DNA of 64,000 nucleotides from Streptococcus sp. 263_SSPC (GTDB lineage Bacteria; Bacillota; Bacilli; Lactobacillales; Aerococcaceae), in the NCBI RefSeq assembly GCF_001071995.1, contig NZ_JVNU01000027.1, positions 62,001 through 126,000 of the forward strand, read 5' to 3'. Positions 55,350-64,000 of this stretch are shown piece by piece; the first letter of the stretch is position 1, and each line of letters starts with the position of its first letter. The translations under genes and the position numbers were made by a program. The notes beneath the pieces are model-generated. The model saw nothing but the letters and a program-made list of their open reading frames with translations. It had not been told where the DNA came from and ran no database searches.

Positions 55350-55379
55350 AAAAAACCGAGGTGAAATTCCTCGGTTTTT
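55350..55379 (-). terminator. Terminator of msrB
   Basis: Stem AAAACCGAGG / CCTCGGTTTT with a 7-base loop and T-runs, 28 bases after the msrB stop. Confidence 0.9.
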
Positions 55380-55406
55380 CTATCTCAATAGGGCTCATTA
55401 AGATTT

Positions 55407-55841
55407 TTATTTAAAATATTGTAGAAATTCTCCGTATCCCTCTTCTTCCAACTTAGCAACTGGAATGAAGCGAAGAGATGCAGAATTGATGCAATAACGA
55501 AGGCCTCCTAGTTCTTTTGGACCATCTTCGAAGACGTGTCCTAAATGAGAATCGGCTTGACCACTTCTTACCTCTGTTCTCTTACGGTTTAGTTTGTAAT
55601 CTTCTTTTTCCGTTAGTGTTGTATTTTCAATTGGTTTTGAAAATGATGGCCAACCGCAACCAGCATCAAATTTATCTTTTGAGCTGAAAAGAGGCTCTCC
55701 GCTAACGATATCTACATAGATTCCATCTTCATAGAAATCATCATATTCTCCTGAGAACGGTCTTTCTGTGGCTTCATTTTGAGTCACTTCGTATTGAATT
55801 TCTGTTAATCGTTTTTTTAATTCTTCTTTTGAAAATTCCAT
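55407..55841 (-). CDS. msrB: Peptide-methionine (R)-S-oxide reductase
   Basis: It repairs R-methionine sulfoxide in proteins. The 144 residues are a single-domain Msr[26 protein letters not shown], and the catalytic cysteine in [13 protein letters not shown]. The zinc-binding CxxC pairs of some MsrB proteins are absent. It lies 11 bases after mutL and probably shares its transcript. No msrA is in the window. Confidence 0.96.
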   Translation of the reverse strand: MEFSKEELKKRLTEIQYEVTQNEATERPFSGEYDDFYEDGIYVDIVSGEPLFSSKDKFDAGCGWPSFSKPIENTTLTEKEDYKLNRKRTEVRSGQADSHLGHVFEDGPKELGGLRYCINSASLRFIPVAKLEEEGYGEFLQYFK

Positions 55842-55852
55842 CGTGGTTTCTC

Positions 55853-57763
55853 CTATTCAAATTGTTGTCGTTTCGACTGATGTGGATCTTGAATTCTCTT
55901 GAAGAGATGTTCCAAGTCCTTATTCGTTAAATGAACGAGTACGGGTCTTCCGTGCGGACAGTTATAAGGATTCTTACATTTAGCCAAATCCACTAACAAC
56001 TGACGAGCTTCCCATTCACTTAAATGGTGGTTGGCTTTAATCGAACCTTTACAGCTCATCATGATGGCTGTAGCTTCTCTTAATTTAGCAACCGTAATCT
56101 TCTCGTCGGCTAAGATAAAGTCGATAATTTCTTCGATAATCGCCTTCTCCTGTCCTTTCTTAATCCACGCTGGATGCGATTGAATTTGGAATGTATTTTG
56201 CCCAAATGGCTCCATCTCTATTCCAAACTCCTCTACAAGAGGTAATCGCTCTTCCAACTTCACGCTGTCCTTCTTCGAGAACTCTAGCAAAATTGGCACC
56301 ATCAATGGTTGACTGACTCTACCTACTTGGCCAATCTCCACTTTAAACCGCTCATACTTGATTCTCTCTTGCGCAGCGTGTTGGTCAATCATATACAAGC
56401 CTTTTTCGTTTTGCGCAAATAAGTAAGTCCCATGCATTTGTCCAAAATAATGTAATTCTGGGAATTCTTTTTCTAATGGTTGAGTGTCAATTTTCTCAGC
56501 CAACTTCAAGTAGTCTGCATGGTCATCGTGGCTATCCACGAGTTCTTCTTGCTCAACAGGTTCAACTGTCTGACTAGCTTTTAGAGGCGCATCATCGACC
56601 GGTAAAACTTCCACTTCTTCTCTTACGTTTTCAGTATAAGAAGGCGTTTCTACACGTGGCGACTCCACAATTGGTGTCTTCAATTGCCATTCCAAAGTTT
56701 GTTGGACTGGTTTTGGAGCCTCTACGCGATTTTCTTTCCGTTTGAAGGATAAGTCTTCAATCGATTCAGGAATGCGTTGTACGCCCTGTATTGCCTCTCT
56801 AATGGCCTTTTGAATCACCTGTGAGAGTTCTTGTTCCTTACTGATTCGAACTTCTTGTTTCGTTGGATGCACGTTCACATCGACAAGTTGCACGTCCATT
56901 TCAATCGAAATAATCGTAATCGGGAATCGTCCCACCATTAAGGTTGAGCCGTATCCGAGTGTAATGGCCTTTGCGATTGCCATATTGCGGATTGGTCGTC
57001 CATTAATGAAAATCGATAAGTAATTGCGGTTCGAACGTGTGAGTTCTGGAAGCGACGTATATCCAGAAACTTTGAAATCTTCGTCTTCTCCATGGAACGG
57101 CAACATTTTACGAGCGTTCACTGGTCCAATATTTCCAGCGACTGCCTGCAGCAAATCACCTTTCCCAGAAGTTTGCAATAACAGATTGCCGTCATTTTTT
57201 AAAACAAAGGCAATTTCTGGGTGACTAAGAGACGCTTTACTCACGACATCGGTAATATGCGCTAATTCCGTCTGCAGTGTACGGACGAATTTCAACCGCG
57301 CTGGTGTGTTATAAAACAAATCTTCAACAAGGAAAGTCGTTCCTTTTAACGGTGGTACGGTCTTCTCTTCTTTAATCTCACCAGACTCAATCTTCAACTC
57401 CACGCCGCTGTCTTCTCCGGTAGAAGTCGTCAGTGTCACTTTCGATACGGCTGTAATACTCGCTAAGGCTTCACCACGGAACCCGAGTGTACGGATTCTA
57501 AAGAGTTGTTCTGGCGAATAGAGTTTACTCGTTGTATGACGTTTAATCGACATACGAGCGTCTTCTTTCGTCATCCCAATTCCGTTATCTTGAATGCGAA
57601 TTTTGCGAAGGCCACTCTCCTCGATTTCAATCTCGATACGAGTACTTCCAGCGTCAATCGCGTTTTCGAGTAATTCCTTTACCACAGAAGAAGGGCGTTC
57701 GATCACTTCCCCTGCTGCAATTTGGTTTGTCAGTAATGTACTTAATTCTTTAATTGTTCCCAT
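55853..57763 (-). CDS. mutL: DNA mismatch repair protein MutL
   Basis: GHKL ATPase and latent endonuclease that links MutS mismatch recognition to strand removal. The 636 residues have the N-terminal ATPase site: [27 protein letters not shown], and [12 protein letters not shown]. The C-terminal dimerisation/endonuclease domain contains [12 protein letters not shown] and [12 protein letters not shown], consistent with the DQHA and C-P-H metal motifs of nicking MutL. An acidic linker of about 110 residues separates them. It follows mutS by three bases. Confidence 0.97.
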   Translation of the reverse strand: MGTIKELSTLLTNQIAAGEVIERPSSVVKELLENAIDAGSTRIEIEIEESGLRKIRIQDNGIGMTKEDARMSIKRHTTSKLYSPEQLFRIRTLGFRGEALASITAVSKVTLTTSTGEDSGVELKIESGEIKEEKTVPPLKGTTFLVEDLFYNTPARLKFVRTLQTELAHITDVVSKASLSHPEIAFVLKNDGNLLLQTSGKGDLLQAVAGNIGPVNARKMLPFHGEDEDFKVSGYTSLPELTRSNRNYLSIFINGRPIRNMAIAKAITLGYGSTLMVGRFPITIISIEMDVQLVDVNVHPTKQEVRISKEQELSQVIQKAIREAIQGVQRIPESIEDLSFKRKENRVEAPKPVQQTLEWQLKTPIVESPRVETPSYTENVREEVEVLPVDDAPLKASQTVEPVEQEELVDSHDDHADYLKLAEKIDTQPLEKEFPELHYFGQMHGTYLFAQNEKGLYMIDQHAAQERIKYERFKVEIGQVGRVSQPLMVPILLEFSKKDSVKLEERLPLVEEFGIEMEPFGQNTFQIQSHPAWIKKGQEKAIIEEIIDFILADEKITVAKLREATAIMMSCKGSIKANHHLSEWEARQLLVDLAKCKNPYNCPHGRPVLVHLTNKDLEHLFKRIQDPHQSKRQQFE

Positions 57764-57766
57764 ACA

Positions 57767-60322
57767 CTACTCACCCTTTTCCATTTGTTGCCATTTATAC
57801 AGGATGTTCATGGCATCCATTGGCGTCATACTCATTAAGTTTAAGCCTTTAAGCTCGTGAACCCATTCAGGTACGCTTTCTGTTTCTTCTTCAAAGAGCG
57901 ATACTTGTTCCACGTAGGTACTATTGTCACTTGCAGCCCCTTTAGCTTCTAAATGATTTAAAATCGTGCTGGCATTTTTTAACAGCTCTGTTGGAAGTCC
58001 AGCCAGTTTTGCCACATGAATTCCGTAACTCTTATCAGCAGGACCCTCTAATACTTTATGCAAGAAGACCACTTCACCATTTTCTTCAACGGCTCCCACA
58101 TGCACATTGCGTAAATCTTCATATTTCTCGCTAAGTCGTGTTAACTCGTGATAGTGCGTTGAGAATAATACTTTTGCTGTTAAATTCTCGTGAATATACG
58201 TGATGATGGCTTCAGCAAGCGCCATTCCATCATACGTAGCCGTTCCTCGTCCGATTTCATCAAACAATAGCAAGCTTGTTTCGTCTGCGTTTCGAAGCGC
58301 GTGGTTTGTCTCCATCATCTCTACCATGAACGTACTTTGACCCGAGATTAAATCATCGGCTGCCCCAATACGCGTAAAGATTTTCGTGAATACTGGAATC
58401 GTTGCACTCTTAGCAGGTACAAAGCATCCGATTTGCGCCAAAATCACGCAGAGCGCCAATTGTCTCATGTAAGTTGATTTACCAGACATATTCGGCCCAG
58501 TAATGAGAAGAATATGCTCGTCTGGACTCATTGAAATGCTGTTTGGAACATACGTTGATTGTCCCATGACCTTTTCAACAACAGGATGACGGCCATCCTC
58601 AATCCAGAGTCTACGGTTCTTCATCGAAATCGTAGGTTTCACTAAGTGATAACGTTCGCTCACTACACTGAAAGCTTGTAAGACGTCGATCGTTGCGACA
58701 GTTTTTGCTAATTGTTGCAACTGTGCGGTGTAATGTTTCACCTGTTCACGCACTTCTACGAATAATTGGTATTCGAGGGCGCTTGATTTTTCTTCCGCTT
58801 CTAAAATCAGCGTTTCTTTTTCTTTTAATTCCGGCGTAATAAAACGTTCCGCATTCGCCAGCGTTTGTTTACGCTCATAGCGGCTACTATCGAGTTTTGA
58901 AAGATTCGATTTTGTCACTTCGATATAGTACCCAAACACCTTGTTAAAACTAATCTTCAATGAACTGATTCCCGTTTGCTCACGTTCTTGTTGTTGGAGC
59001 GCGGCAATCCATTCTTTTCCGTGTTTCATCGTATCGCGGTACGTATCCAGCGTCGCGTTATATCCCGAACGAATAATATTTCCATCCGAAATCGTGAGCG
59101 GCGCATCCTCGTCGATGGCACGGTCGATTAAATCATATAACTCCGGAATATCGAATAAGTTTTCTCCAAGAGCACTCCATTCTTTGGAATCCAAGCTATC
59201 GACAATCGATTTAAAGATTGGCACTTGTCCAAGTGTTTGTTTTAATTGCAAGAGGTCACGCGCATTGGCGGTTCCAAAGGACACTTTCCCAACAATACGT
59301 TCTAAGTCATACACACGTTTCAATGTTTCGATAAAGTCTGTACGTTCAAAGTAATGTTGGTTCAATGTTTCCACTAACGCATGTCGTTTTTGAATGGCCC
59401 CTTCTAGTACAAGTGGTTTTTCAAGCCACTGTTTAAGGAGTCGTCCACCCATCGCCGTTTGCGTCTCGTCTAAGAACCAGAACAGCGATCCATGTTTTTG
59501 ATTGGCACGAATGGTTGTCGTTAATTCTAAGTTACGTTTTGTCTCATAATTCATTGAGAGATAAAACTCACTTTGATACGCTTGCGCCTTTTGTAAGTGC
59601 GAGAAACTTCTCTTTTGTGTCAGTTTCAAATAACTCAAAAGATTTTGCACGCATCGGATAGAAGCCTCATCTTCTAGTTCTGAGACTAAGTCTGTACAGT
59701 CTTCGGCATTAATTTCATCTTTTTCGATTGTTGAAATTAAGATTTGCATGTTTGTAAAGAGATGACGAAGCTCTTCTGTCACATCGCTATCGACAAGAAC
59801 GACTTCACGACACATCAAGCTTGAGCATTCACTGCGCACTTCTTCCAAGTTTTCGAGTTGTGTCACTTTCAATTCCCCTGTTGACACATCCACATACGAG
59901 AGTGCAAATCGTTTCCCAACAAGCGGTAAAATCGACACTAAATAATGGTTTTGATTTTGCGCTTGGTATTCTGTATACGTCCCTGGCGTCAAGACTTGAA
60001 CAACATCTCGCTTCACCATTCCCTTTGTTAGCTTTGGATCCTCCAACTGCTCACAGATGGCTACTTTCTTTCCAAGTTCAATCAGCGTTTTAATATATTC
60101 TTTTGCGGCATGATGAGGAACCCCACACATTGGAATTGGGTCCTCTGCATTTTTATTTCGACTGGTTAGTGTAATTTCGAGAAGTCGTGCTGCTTCAATC
60201 GCATCATCATAAAACAATTCATAGAAATCACCTAGTCGATAAAACAATAAGCAATCAGGATACTTTTCTTTAATCGAAAAATACTGCTGCATCATCGGTG
60301 TGTGTTTCGTTTTTTGTGGCAT
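57767..60322 (-). CDS. mutS: DNA mismatch repair protein MutS
   Basis: Mismatch-recognition ATPase. The 851 residues have an N-terminal domain with KYPDCLLFYRLGDFYELFYDD, cited as landmarks, containing the mismatch-probing Phe-x-Glu (DFYELF). The connector, lever and clamp regions follow. The ATPase has Walker A GPNMSGKST, Walker B LLLFDEIGRGTATYDG and FSTHYHELTRL. The C-terminus LYKWQQMEKGE closes the usual tail. It leads mutS-mutL-msrB. Confidence 0.98.
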   Translation of the reverse strand: MPQKTKHTPMMQQYFSIKEKYPDCLLFYRLGDFYELFYDDAIEAARLLEITLTSRNKNAEDPIPMCGVPHHAAKEYIKTLIELGKKVAICEQLEDPKLTKGMVKRDVVQVLTPGTYTEYQAQNQNHYLVSILPLVGKRFALSYVDVSTGELKVTQLENLEEVRSECSSLMCREVVLVDSDVTEELRHLFTNMQILISTIEKDEINAEDCTDLVSELEDEASIRCVQNLLSYLKLTQKRSFSHLQKAQAYQSEFYLSMNYETKRNLELTTTIRANQKHGSLFWFLDETQTAMGGRLLKQWLEKPLVLEGAIQKRHALVETLNQHYFERTDFIETLKRVYDLERIVGKVSFGTANARDLLQLKQTLGQVPIFKSIVDSLDSKEWSALGENLFDIPELYDLIDRAIDEDAPLTISDGNIIRSGYNATLDTYRDTMKHGKEWIAALQQQEREQTGISSLKISFNKVFGYYIEVTKSNLSKLDSSRYERKQTLANAERFITPELKEKETLILEAEEKSSALEYQLFVEVREQVKHYTAQLQQLAKTVATIDVLQAFSVVSERYHLVKPTISMKNRRLWIEDGRHPVVEKVMGQSTYVPNSISMSPDEHILLITGPNMSGKSTYMRQLALCVILAQIGCFVPAKSATIPVFTKIFTRIGAADDLISGQSTFMVEMMETNHALRNADETSLLLFDEIGRGTATYDGMALAEAIITYIHENLTAKVLFSTHYHELTRLSEKYEDLRNVHVGAVEENGEVVFLHKVLEGPADKSYGIHVAKLAGLPTELLKNASTILNHLEAKGAASDNSTYVEQVSLFEEETESVPEWVHELKGLNLMSMTPMDAMNILYKWQQMEKGE

Positions 60323-60345
60323 TTCTGACTCTCTTTCTAATCTTT

Positions 60346-61143
60346 TTATTCAAAAAATGGTGCATCTGGAGTGATGCGAATCGGTTGAATCGATTTCGCC
60401 TTCCCCGTTTTATCATCAATATCAATCAAACAAGCACTGAGCTGGCCTTCATCGTCTTCAGCCACTTCAAATCGTGCCGGTAATTGATTGAGGAACTTCG
60501 TAATAATAATGTCGCGGTCCATTCCGAGAATTCCGTTATACGGACCTGTCATTCCCACATCACAAAGGAAGGCTGTCCCTTGCGGAAGGACGCGGGCGTC
60601 GTTTGTTGGGACATGCGTATGTGTTCCAACGACGGCAGATACTTTCCCGTCCAAGTACCAAGACAATGCTTGTTTCTCACTGGTTACTTCGGCGTGGAAA
60701 TCGATAAAGATAATCGGTGTTCTCTTTCTAGCTTCTTCAACCACCTCTGTAATTTTTGCAAAAGGATCGTCCAATGTATTCATAAAGACGCGGCCTTGCA
60801 AGTTAATCACAGCCACCTCTTTATCGTTACATTTTACATAAACGATTCCTTTTCCTGGAACGCCTGCTGGATAGTTCAGCGGGCGTACCATTTTTGTGGC
60901 ATCTTCAATGAAATCAAAAATCGCTTTGTTATCAAAGGCATGATTCCCAAGCGTTACAACGTCTGCACCAGCCTGCAATAACTCCTTATAAATCTTCTCC
61001 GTAATTCCTTTTCCATGAGCTGCATTTTCCCCATTAATCACGGTGATTTGTGGTTTATATTTTTTCTTTAATTTTGGGACGTATTGTGCGACCATCTCTC
61101 TTCCAAGAGAACCGACAACATCGCCAACAAATAATAATTTCAT
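60346..61143 (-). CDS. ymdB: YmdB-family metallophosphoesterase
   Basis: The 265-residue calcineurin-like phosphoesterase belongs to the family of B. subtilis YmdB (2',3'-cAMP phosphodiesterase activity reported). Metal ligands are visible in FVGDVVGSLGRE, INGENAAHGKGIT, TLGNHAFDN, DFHAEVTSEKQALSWYLDG and VVGTHTHVPTND. The length matches YmdB well. It lies upstream of mutS, as in Bacillus, where ymdB follows rny; rny is not seen here. Confidence 0.93.
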   Translation of the reverse strand: MKLLFVGDVVGSLGREMVAQYVPKLKKKYKPQITVINGENAAHGKGITEKIYKELLQAGADVVTLGNHAFDNKAIFDFIEDATKMVRPLNYPAGVPGKGIVYVKCNDKEVAVINLQGRVFMNTLDDPFAKITEVVEEARKRTPIIFIDFHAEVTSEKQALSWYLDGKVSAVVGTHTHVPTNDARVLPQGTAFLCDVGMTGPYNGILGMDRDIIITKFLNQLPARFEVAEDDEGQLSACLIDIDDKTGKAKSIQPIRITPDAPFFE

Positions 61144-61254
61144 AAGAGTGCCTCTTTCTAAATCAATGTAGCTCTATTTTACCATAAAATAAGGCTAGAA
61201 AATACCTAGATACAATTCTATACTAGGCAGCTTCAATTAACATATATGTTAATT

Positions 61255-61578
61255 TCACATCACTTGTAATAACACCATGTAAATCACTGTTGGAACAAAG
61301 ATACTTAGCAGCGTATTCTCCTTCCACCATTGCAACAAGACGACAATCGCGACGGCAATAAGTTCAGGAATTCCAAATGGTGCGTTTATAAACGAAATAT
61401 CCTTCAAGCAATAAACGACTAGAATCGTAATAATGGCTTGTGGTAGGACCGCCGAAATAAACTGCATGCGGTTCGATAAGTTCGTTTGATTACGGAGTAC
61501 TAGAAATGGGAATAAACGGATTGCAAAAGTCACAACTCCACTAGTAATAAGAGCAAGTAAAATATACGTATTACTCAT
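61255..61578 (-). CDS. azlD: AzlD family branched-chain amino acid export subunit
   Basis: A 107-residue membrane protein with three to four spans, including YILLALITSGVVTFAIRLFP and AIITILVVYCLKD. AzlD-type proteins pair with AzlC to export branched-chain amino acids. Its start overlaps the azlC stop by eight bases with AAGGAGG upstream. The frameshift in azlC leaves azlD intact, but its translation could fall if it depends on coupling. Confidence 0.9.
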   Translation of the reverse strand: MSNTYILLALITSGVVTFAIRLFPFLVLRNQTNLSNRMQFISAVLPQAIITILVVYCLKDISFINAPFGIPELIAVAIVVLLQWWKENTLLSIFVPTVIYMVLLQVM

Positions 61579-62270
61579 TTTCTTCCTCCTTCATTTGTAG
61601 TTTCTCACGTTCGAAAATGGCAATTAAGCCAATCATTGTTGTGGCTAACGCGCACACAAGGAAATATTGTTTTCCAACAAGAATTAACCAGAAAATGGCA
61701 CTAATTCCCCCGATAACAAACGGGAAATAACGGTCCGCCTTCTTCAATTGGTTTACGAGAATCACGACAAAGAGCGCGGTCATAGAAAAATCGATTCCCT
61801 TTGTTGAAAACGGAAGGAATTCGCCGATGACAACCCCAATAATCGTTCCAAGAATCCAATAACAATGGTTCAACAGTCCGACATAAACCATCACTTGTTC
61901 ACTATCTTCTCTCTTCGTTTGCTTCATCCCTACTAATAGCGAGAAGGTTTCATCTGATAAGGCGAAGATTAAATAAAATGCCTTCCACCCTAGTTTTTTT
62001 AAATTCATCAATAAAGCTAACGCCGTAAAATAGCATTCTGGCATTAATAAACAAGGTCATTACTGCAATCATCCAAAAGCTCATCCCTGCGCTCATAAAT
62101 GAGACAAGGGCGAATTGCATGGATCCAGCATATACAAATACACTTGAAAAAATAGAAGCCCAAGCAGGAAATCCTTCTTGTGACATCAAGAGTGCAAATG
62201 CAATTCCTAAAAAGATATACCCGAAACAGATGGGTAAACTAATCTTAAATGCTTGTTTCAATTCGTTCAT
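61571..62270 (-). pseudogene. azlC: AzlC branched-chain amino acid exporter, frameshifted at an A7 tract
   Basis: The ATG at 62268-62270 (AGGAG upstream) opens a frame reading MNELKQAFKISLPICFGYIF through INARMLFYGVSFIDEFKK. It then shifts and stops at 61950. The rest of the protein continues in the adjacent frame as KKLGWKAFYLIFALSDETFS to the stop at 61571. The switch is at AAAAAAA (minus strand, 61994-62000): one A fewer restores a 232-residue AzlC of normal length. The rest of the coding sequence is well preserved, so this is a recent mutation, a phase-variable or slippage site, or a sequencing error. Confidence 0.9.
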
Positions 62271-62286
62271 ACATTCTCCTAAAAAC

Positions 62287-62325
62287 AAAAAAAGATTGAA
62301 AGTCTGATATACCAGACCTTCAATC
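62287..62325 (-). terminator. Terminator of the transketolase gene
   Basis: Stem GATTGAA.GTCTG / CAGAC.TTCAATC with a short loop, followed on the minus strand by TTTTTTTGTTTTT and then the azlC ribosome binding site. Confidence 0.88.
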
Positions 62326-62343
62326 TCTTATTTTAACTTATTT

Positions 62344-64000
62344 TTATAAAGATTTAAATGCATTCACTACATTTTCTACAGTGAAGCCTAATGTTTCCAT
62401 TACTTTATTTCCGTTACCTGATAAGCCGAAGCGGTCGATTGTCACAGTGGCGCCATCTAAACCAACATATTGTCCCCATCCGAAATTTGCGCCCATTTCA
62501 ACAGCAACACGTTTACGAACATCGCTTGGTAATACTGATTCGCGGTATTCTTTTGGTTGTTCTTCGAATAAGTTCATGGATGGCATTGAAACAACAGATA
62601 CATCAATTCCTTCTTCTGCAAGAACTTTTTGCGCTTCAATGGCAAGAGCTACTTCAGAACCTGTCGCAATCAAGATACCTTCAGGAGTATCGCATTTTTG
62701 TGGGCTAACCACATATGCCCCACGTTTTACCCCTTCGTAAGCTAATTCTTGTGAGTGCTCTAGAACTGGTAAGTTTTGACGTGAGAATACGAGTACTGAT
62801 GGACGGTCTTTCGTTTCTACAGCCACTTTCCAAGCAGCAGATACTTCATTACCGTCAGCAGGACGAATCACGTTTAAGTTTGGAGTTGCACGGAACGCTG
62901 CCAATTGTTCGATTGGTTCATGCGTTGGTCCATCTTCCCCAACTGCAATAGAGTCATGTGTATAAACATAGATTGCTGGTAAGTGAGAAATCGTTGCAAC
63001 ACGCATTGCTGCTTTTAAGTAATCTGCGAATACGAAGAATGTACCTCCGTATACACGGTTACCTCCATGAAGAAGCATACCGTTCATCGCAGCTCCCATT
63101 GCAAATTCACGAACCCCAAACCAGATATTTCTTCCACCGTAATTTTCGTGTGAGAAGTCTGTGTCTGCTTTATTCATTGTGTTGTTTGATGAAGAAAGGT
63201 CCGCAGATCCACCCCAGAAGAATGGAATGTGTTTTCCTAATTCTTGAATCGCAGCTTGACTTGTCACACGAGAAGCCATTGCTGGGCTACCAAATTCGTA
63301 TGAAGGTAATACTTTTTCTAAGTCGACTTCGATGTTTTCTGCAAAGCTATCTTCGAATTCCTTTGCAAGTTCTGGATAAGCTTGTTTATAGCCGTCGAAT
63401 AAAGTTTTCCATTCGTTGTAGTCATTTTCACCTGTTTGAACTAATAATTTATCGAAACGGTGTTGCACTTCTTCTGGCACTTCAAATGGGCCATACTCCC
63501 ATCCGTAGTTTGCTTTTGTAGAAGCAATGCCTTCAGGTCCTAAAGGAGCCCCGTGAACTTTATTTGTTCCTTGGTTTGGAGCACCATAACCAATAATTGT
63601 TTTCACTTCGATAATCGTTGGTTTTTCTTTTTGGCATTGTGCTTCTTCGATAGCTTCAGCGATTTCGTCTAAATCATTTCCATCTTCAACACGGATATAA
63701 TTCCAGCCTAAACCTTTGAAGCGTTTCTTCACGTCTTCAGTGAACACTTTATTTAAAGGACCATCTAAGCAGATGTCATTTGAATCGTATAACACGATTA
63801 ATTTATTTAATTTCAATGTTCCAGCTAGAGACGCAGCTTCATAAGAAATACCTTCCATTAAGTCCCCGTCACCACATAATACATAAGTATGGTGGTCAAC
63901 TACTGGGTAGCCTTCACGGTTGAATTTTGCAGCAAGGTGCGCTTCAGCCATGGCCATCCCAACAGCATTTGCAAACCCTTGGCCAAGAGGACCCGTTGTT
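62344..64000 (-). CDS. tkt: Transketolase, C-terminal part (runs off the right edge)
   Basis: The frame continues to the window end; reading from 63999 gives TTGPLGQGFANAVGMAMAE, the conserved segment before the ThDP site, so roughly 110 N-terminal residues lie outside. Seen here are CGDGDLMEGISYEAASLAG for ThDP binding, KTIIGYGAPNQGT, and VREFAMGAAMNGMLLHGG with the catalytic Glu. DSIAVGEDGPTHEPIEQLA and the C-terminal domain MPSMNLFEEQ follow. It moves two-carbon units between pentose phosphates and supplies xylulose 5-phosphate for Xfp. Confidence 0.96.
   Translation of the reverse strand, partial: TTGPLGQGFANAVGMAMAEAHLAAKFNREGYPVVDHHTYVLCGDGDLMEGISYEAASLAGTLKLNKLIVLYDSNDICLDGPLNKVFTEDVKKRFKGLGWNYIRVEDGNDLDEIAEAIEEAQCQKEKPTIIEVKTIIGYGAPNQGTNKVHGAPLGPEGIASTKANYGWEYGPFEVPEEVQHRFDKLLVQTGENDYNEWKTLFDGYKQAYPELAKEFEDSFAENIEVDLEKVLPSYEFGSPAMASRVTSQAAIQELGKHIPFFWGGSADLSSSNNTMNKADTDFSHENYGGRNIWFGVREFAMGAAMNGMLLHGGNRVYGGTFFVFADYLKAAMRVATISHLPAIYVYTHDSIAVGEDGPTHEPIEQLAAFRATPNLNVIRPADGNEVSAAWKVAVETKDRPSVLVFSRQNLPVLEHSQELAYEGVKRGAYVVSPQKCDTPEGILIATGSEVALAIEAQKVLAEEGIDVSVVSMPSMNLFEEQPKEYRESVLPSDVRKRVAVEMGANFGWGQYVGLDGATVTIDRFGLSGNGNKVMETLGFTVENVVNAFKSL

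Overview
The window is a stretch of a low-GC Firmicute chromosome of the order Lactobacillales. Gene content and order (Der-HU-YpiA-YpiB-Cca, Fer/YpbB/RecQ/LysM, RibT-ScpA-ScpB-RluB, Fur-XerD-DeoB-PunA, MutS-MutL), the phosphoketolase Xfp and short Firmicute-type ribosome binding sites fit a fermentative lactic-type coccus. My best guess is Carnobacteriaceae, something close to Granulicatella. That is an impression from gene content, not a database match. Almost every gene lies on the minus strand. No phage, IS transposase, rRNA or CRISPR array is visible.

Layout. 1-7900: housekeeping genes for tRNA CCA ends (cca), YpiB/YpiA, HU, the ribosome GTPase Der, an S1-domain protein, CMP kinase and a LysM membrane protein. 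8000-10770: recQ and ypbB, divergent from a ferredoxin gene whose start codon overlaps that of ypbB. 10800-17540: rluB, scpB, scpA, ribT, punA, deoB, xerD, fur, cvfB. 17700-23580: pyk, pfkA, dnaE. 23670-31750: small membrane proteins, queA-ruvB-ruvA, an FMN reductase, pta, a split ThrE-type exporter and one tRNA-Arg. 31800-44900: an esterase and a complete beta-glucuronide/hexuronate catabolic locus. 45500-51850: an ECF S component, murB, mtnN, a GNAT enzyme, tsaE and a lysine-riboswitch-controlled ABC transporter. 52600-64000: xfp, msrB, mutL, mutS, ymdB, azlD, a frameshifted azlC and the C-terminal part of transketolase.

How genes work together. The glucuronide locus takes up a glucuronide with a GPH symporter, cleaves it with a GH2 beta-glucuronidase and a GH3 hexosaminidase-like enzyme, then runs UxaC, UxuB, UxuA, KdgK and KdgA to pyruvate and glyceraldehyde 3-phosphate. 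A GntR/FadR-type regulator lies between its two halves, and closely similar operator-like sites lie at or near the promoters of both. Pyk, PfkA, Xfp, Tkt and Pta are the central carbon genes.

The most unusual content is in the intergenic regions. Four copies (24740-24906, 31338-31501, 52134-52320, 52388-52576) of a roughly 165-190 bp element fold into the same branched hairpin. Their stem sequences differ between copies but stay complementary. A second element with two hairpins occurs twice (28704-28825, 51936-52046) with the same kind of covariation. I do not recognise either as a named family. Also notable are a lysine riboswitch, an A7 frameshift in azlC, the overlapping divergent starts of fer and ypbB, and a promoter-ORF-terminator unit encoding only 24 residues.
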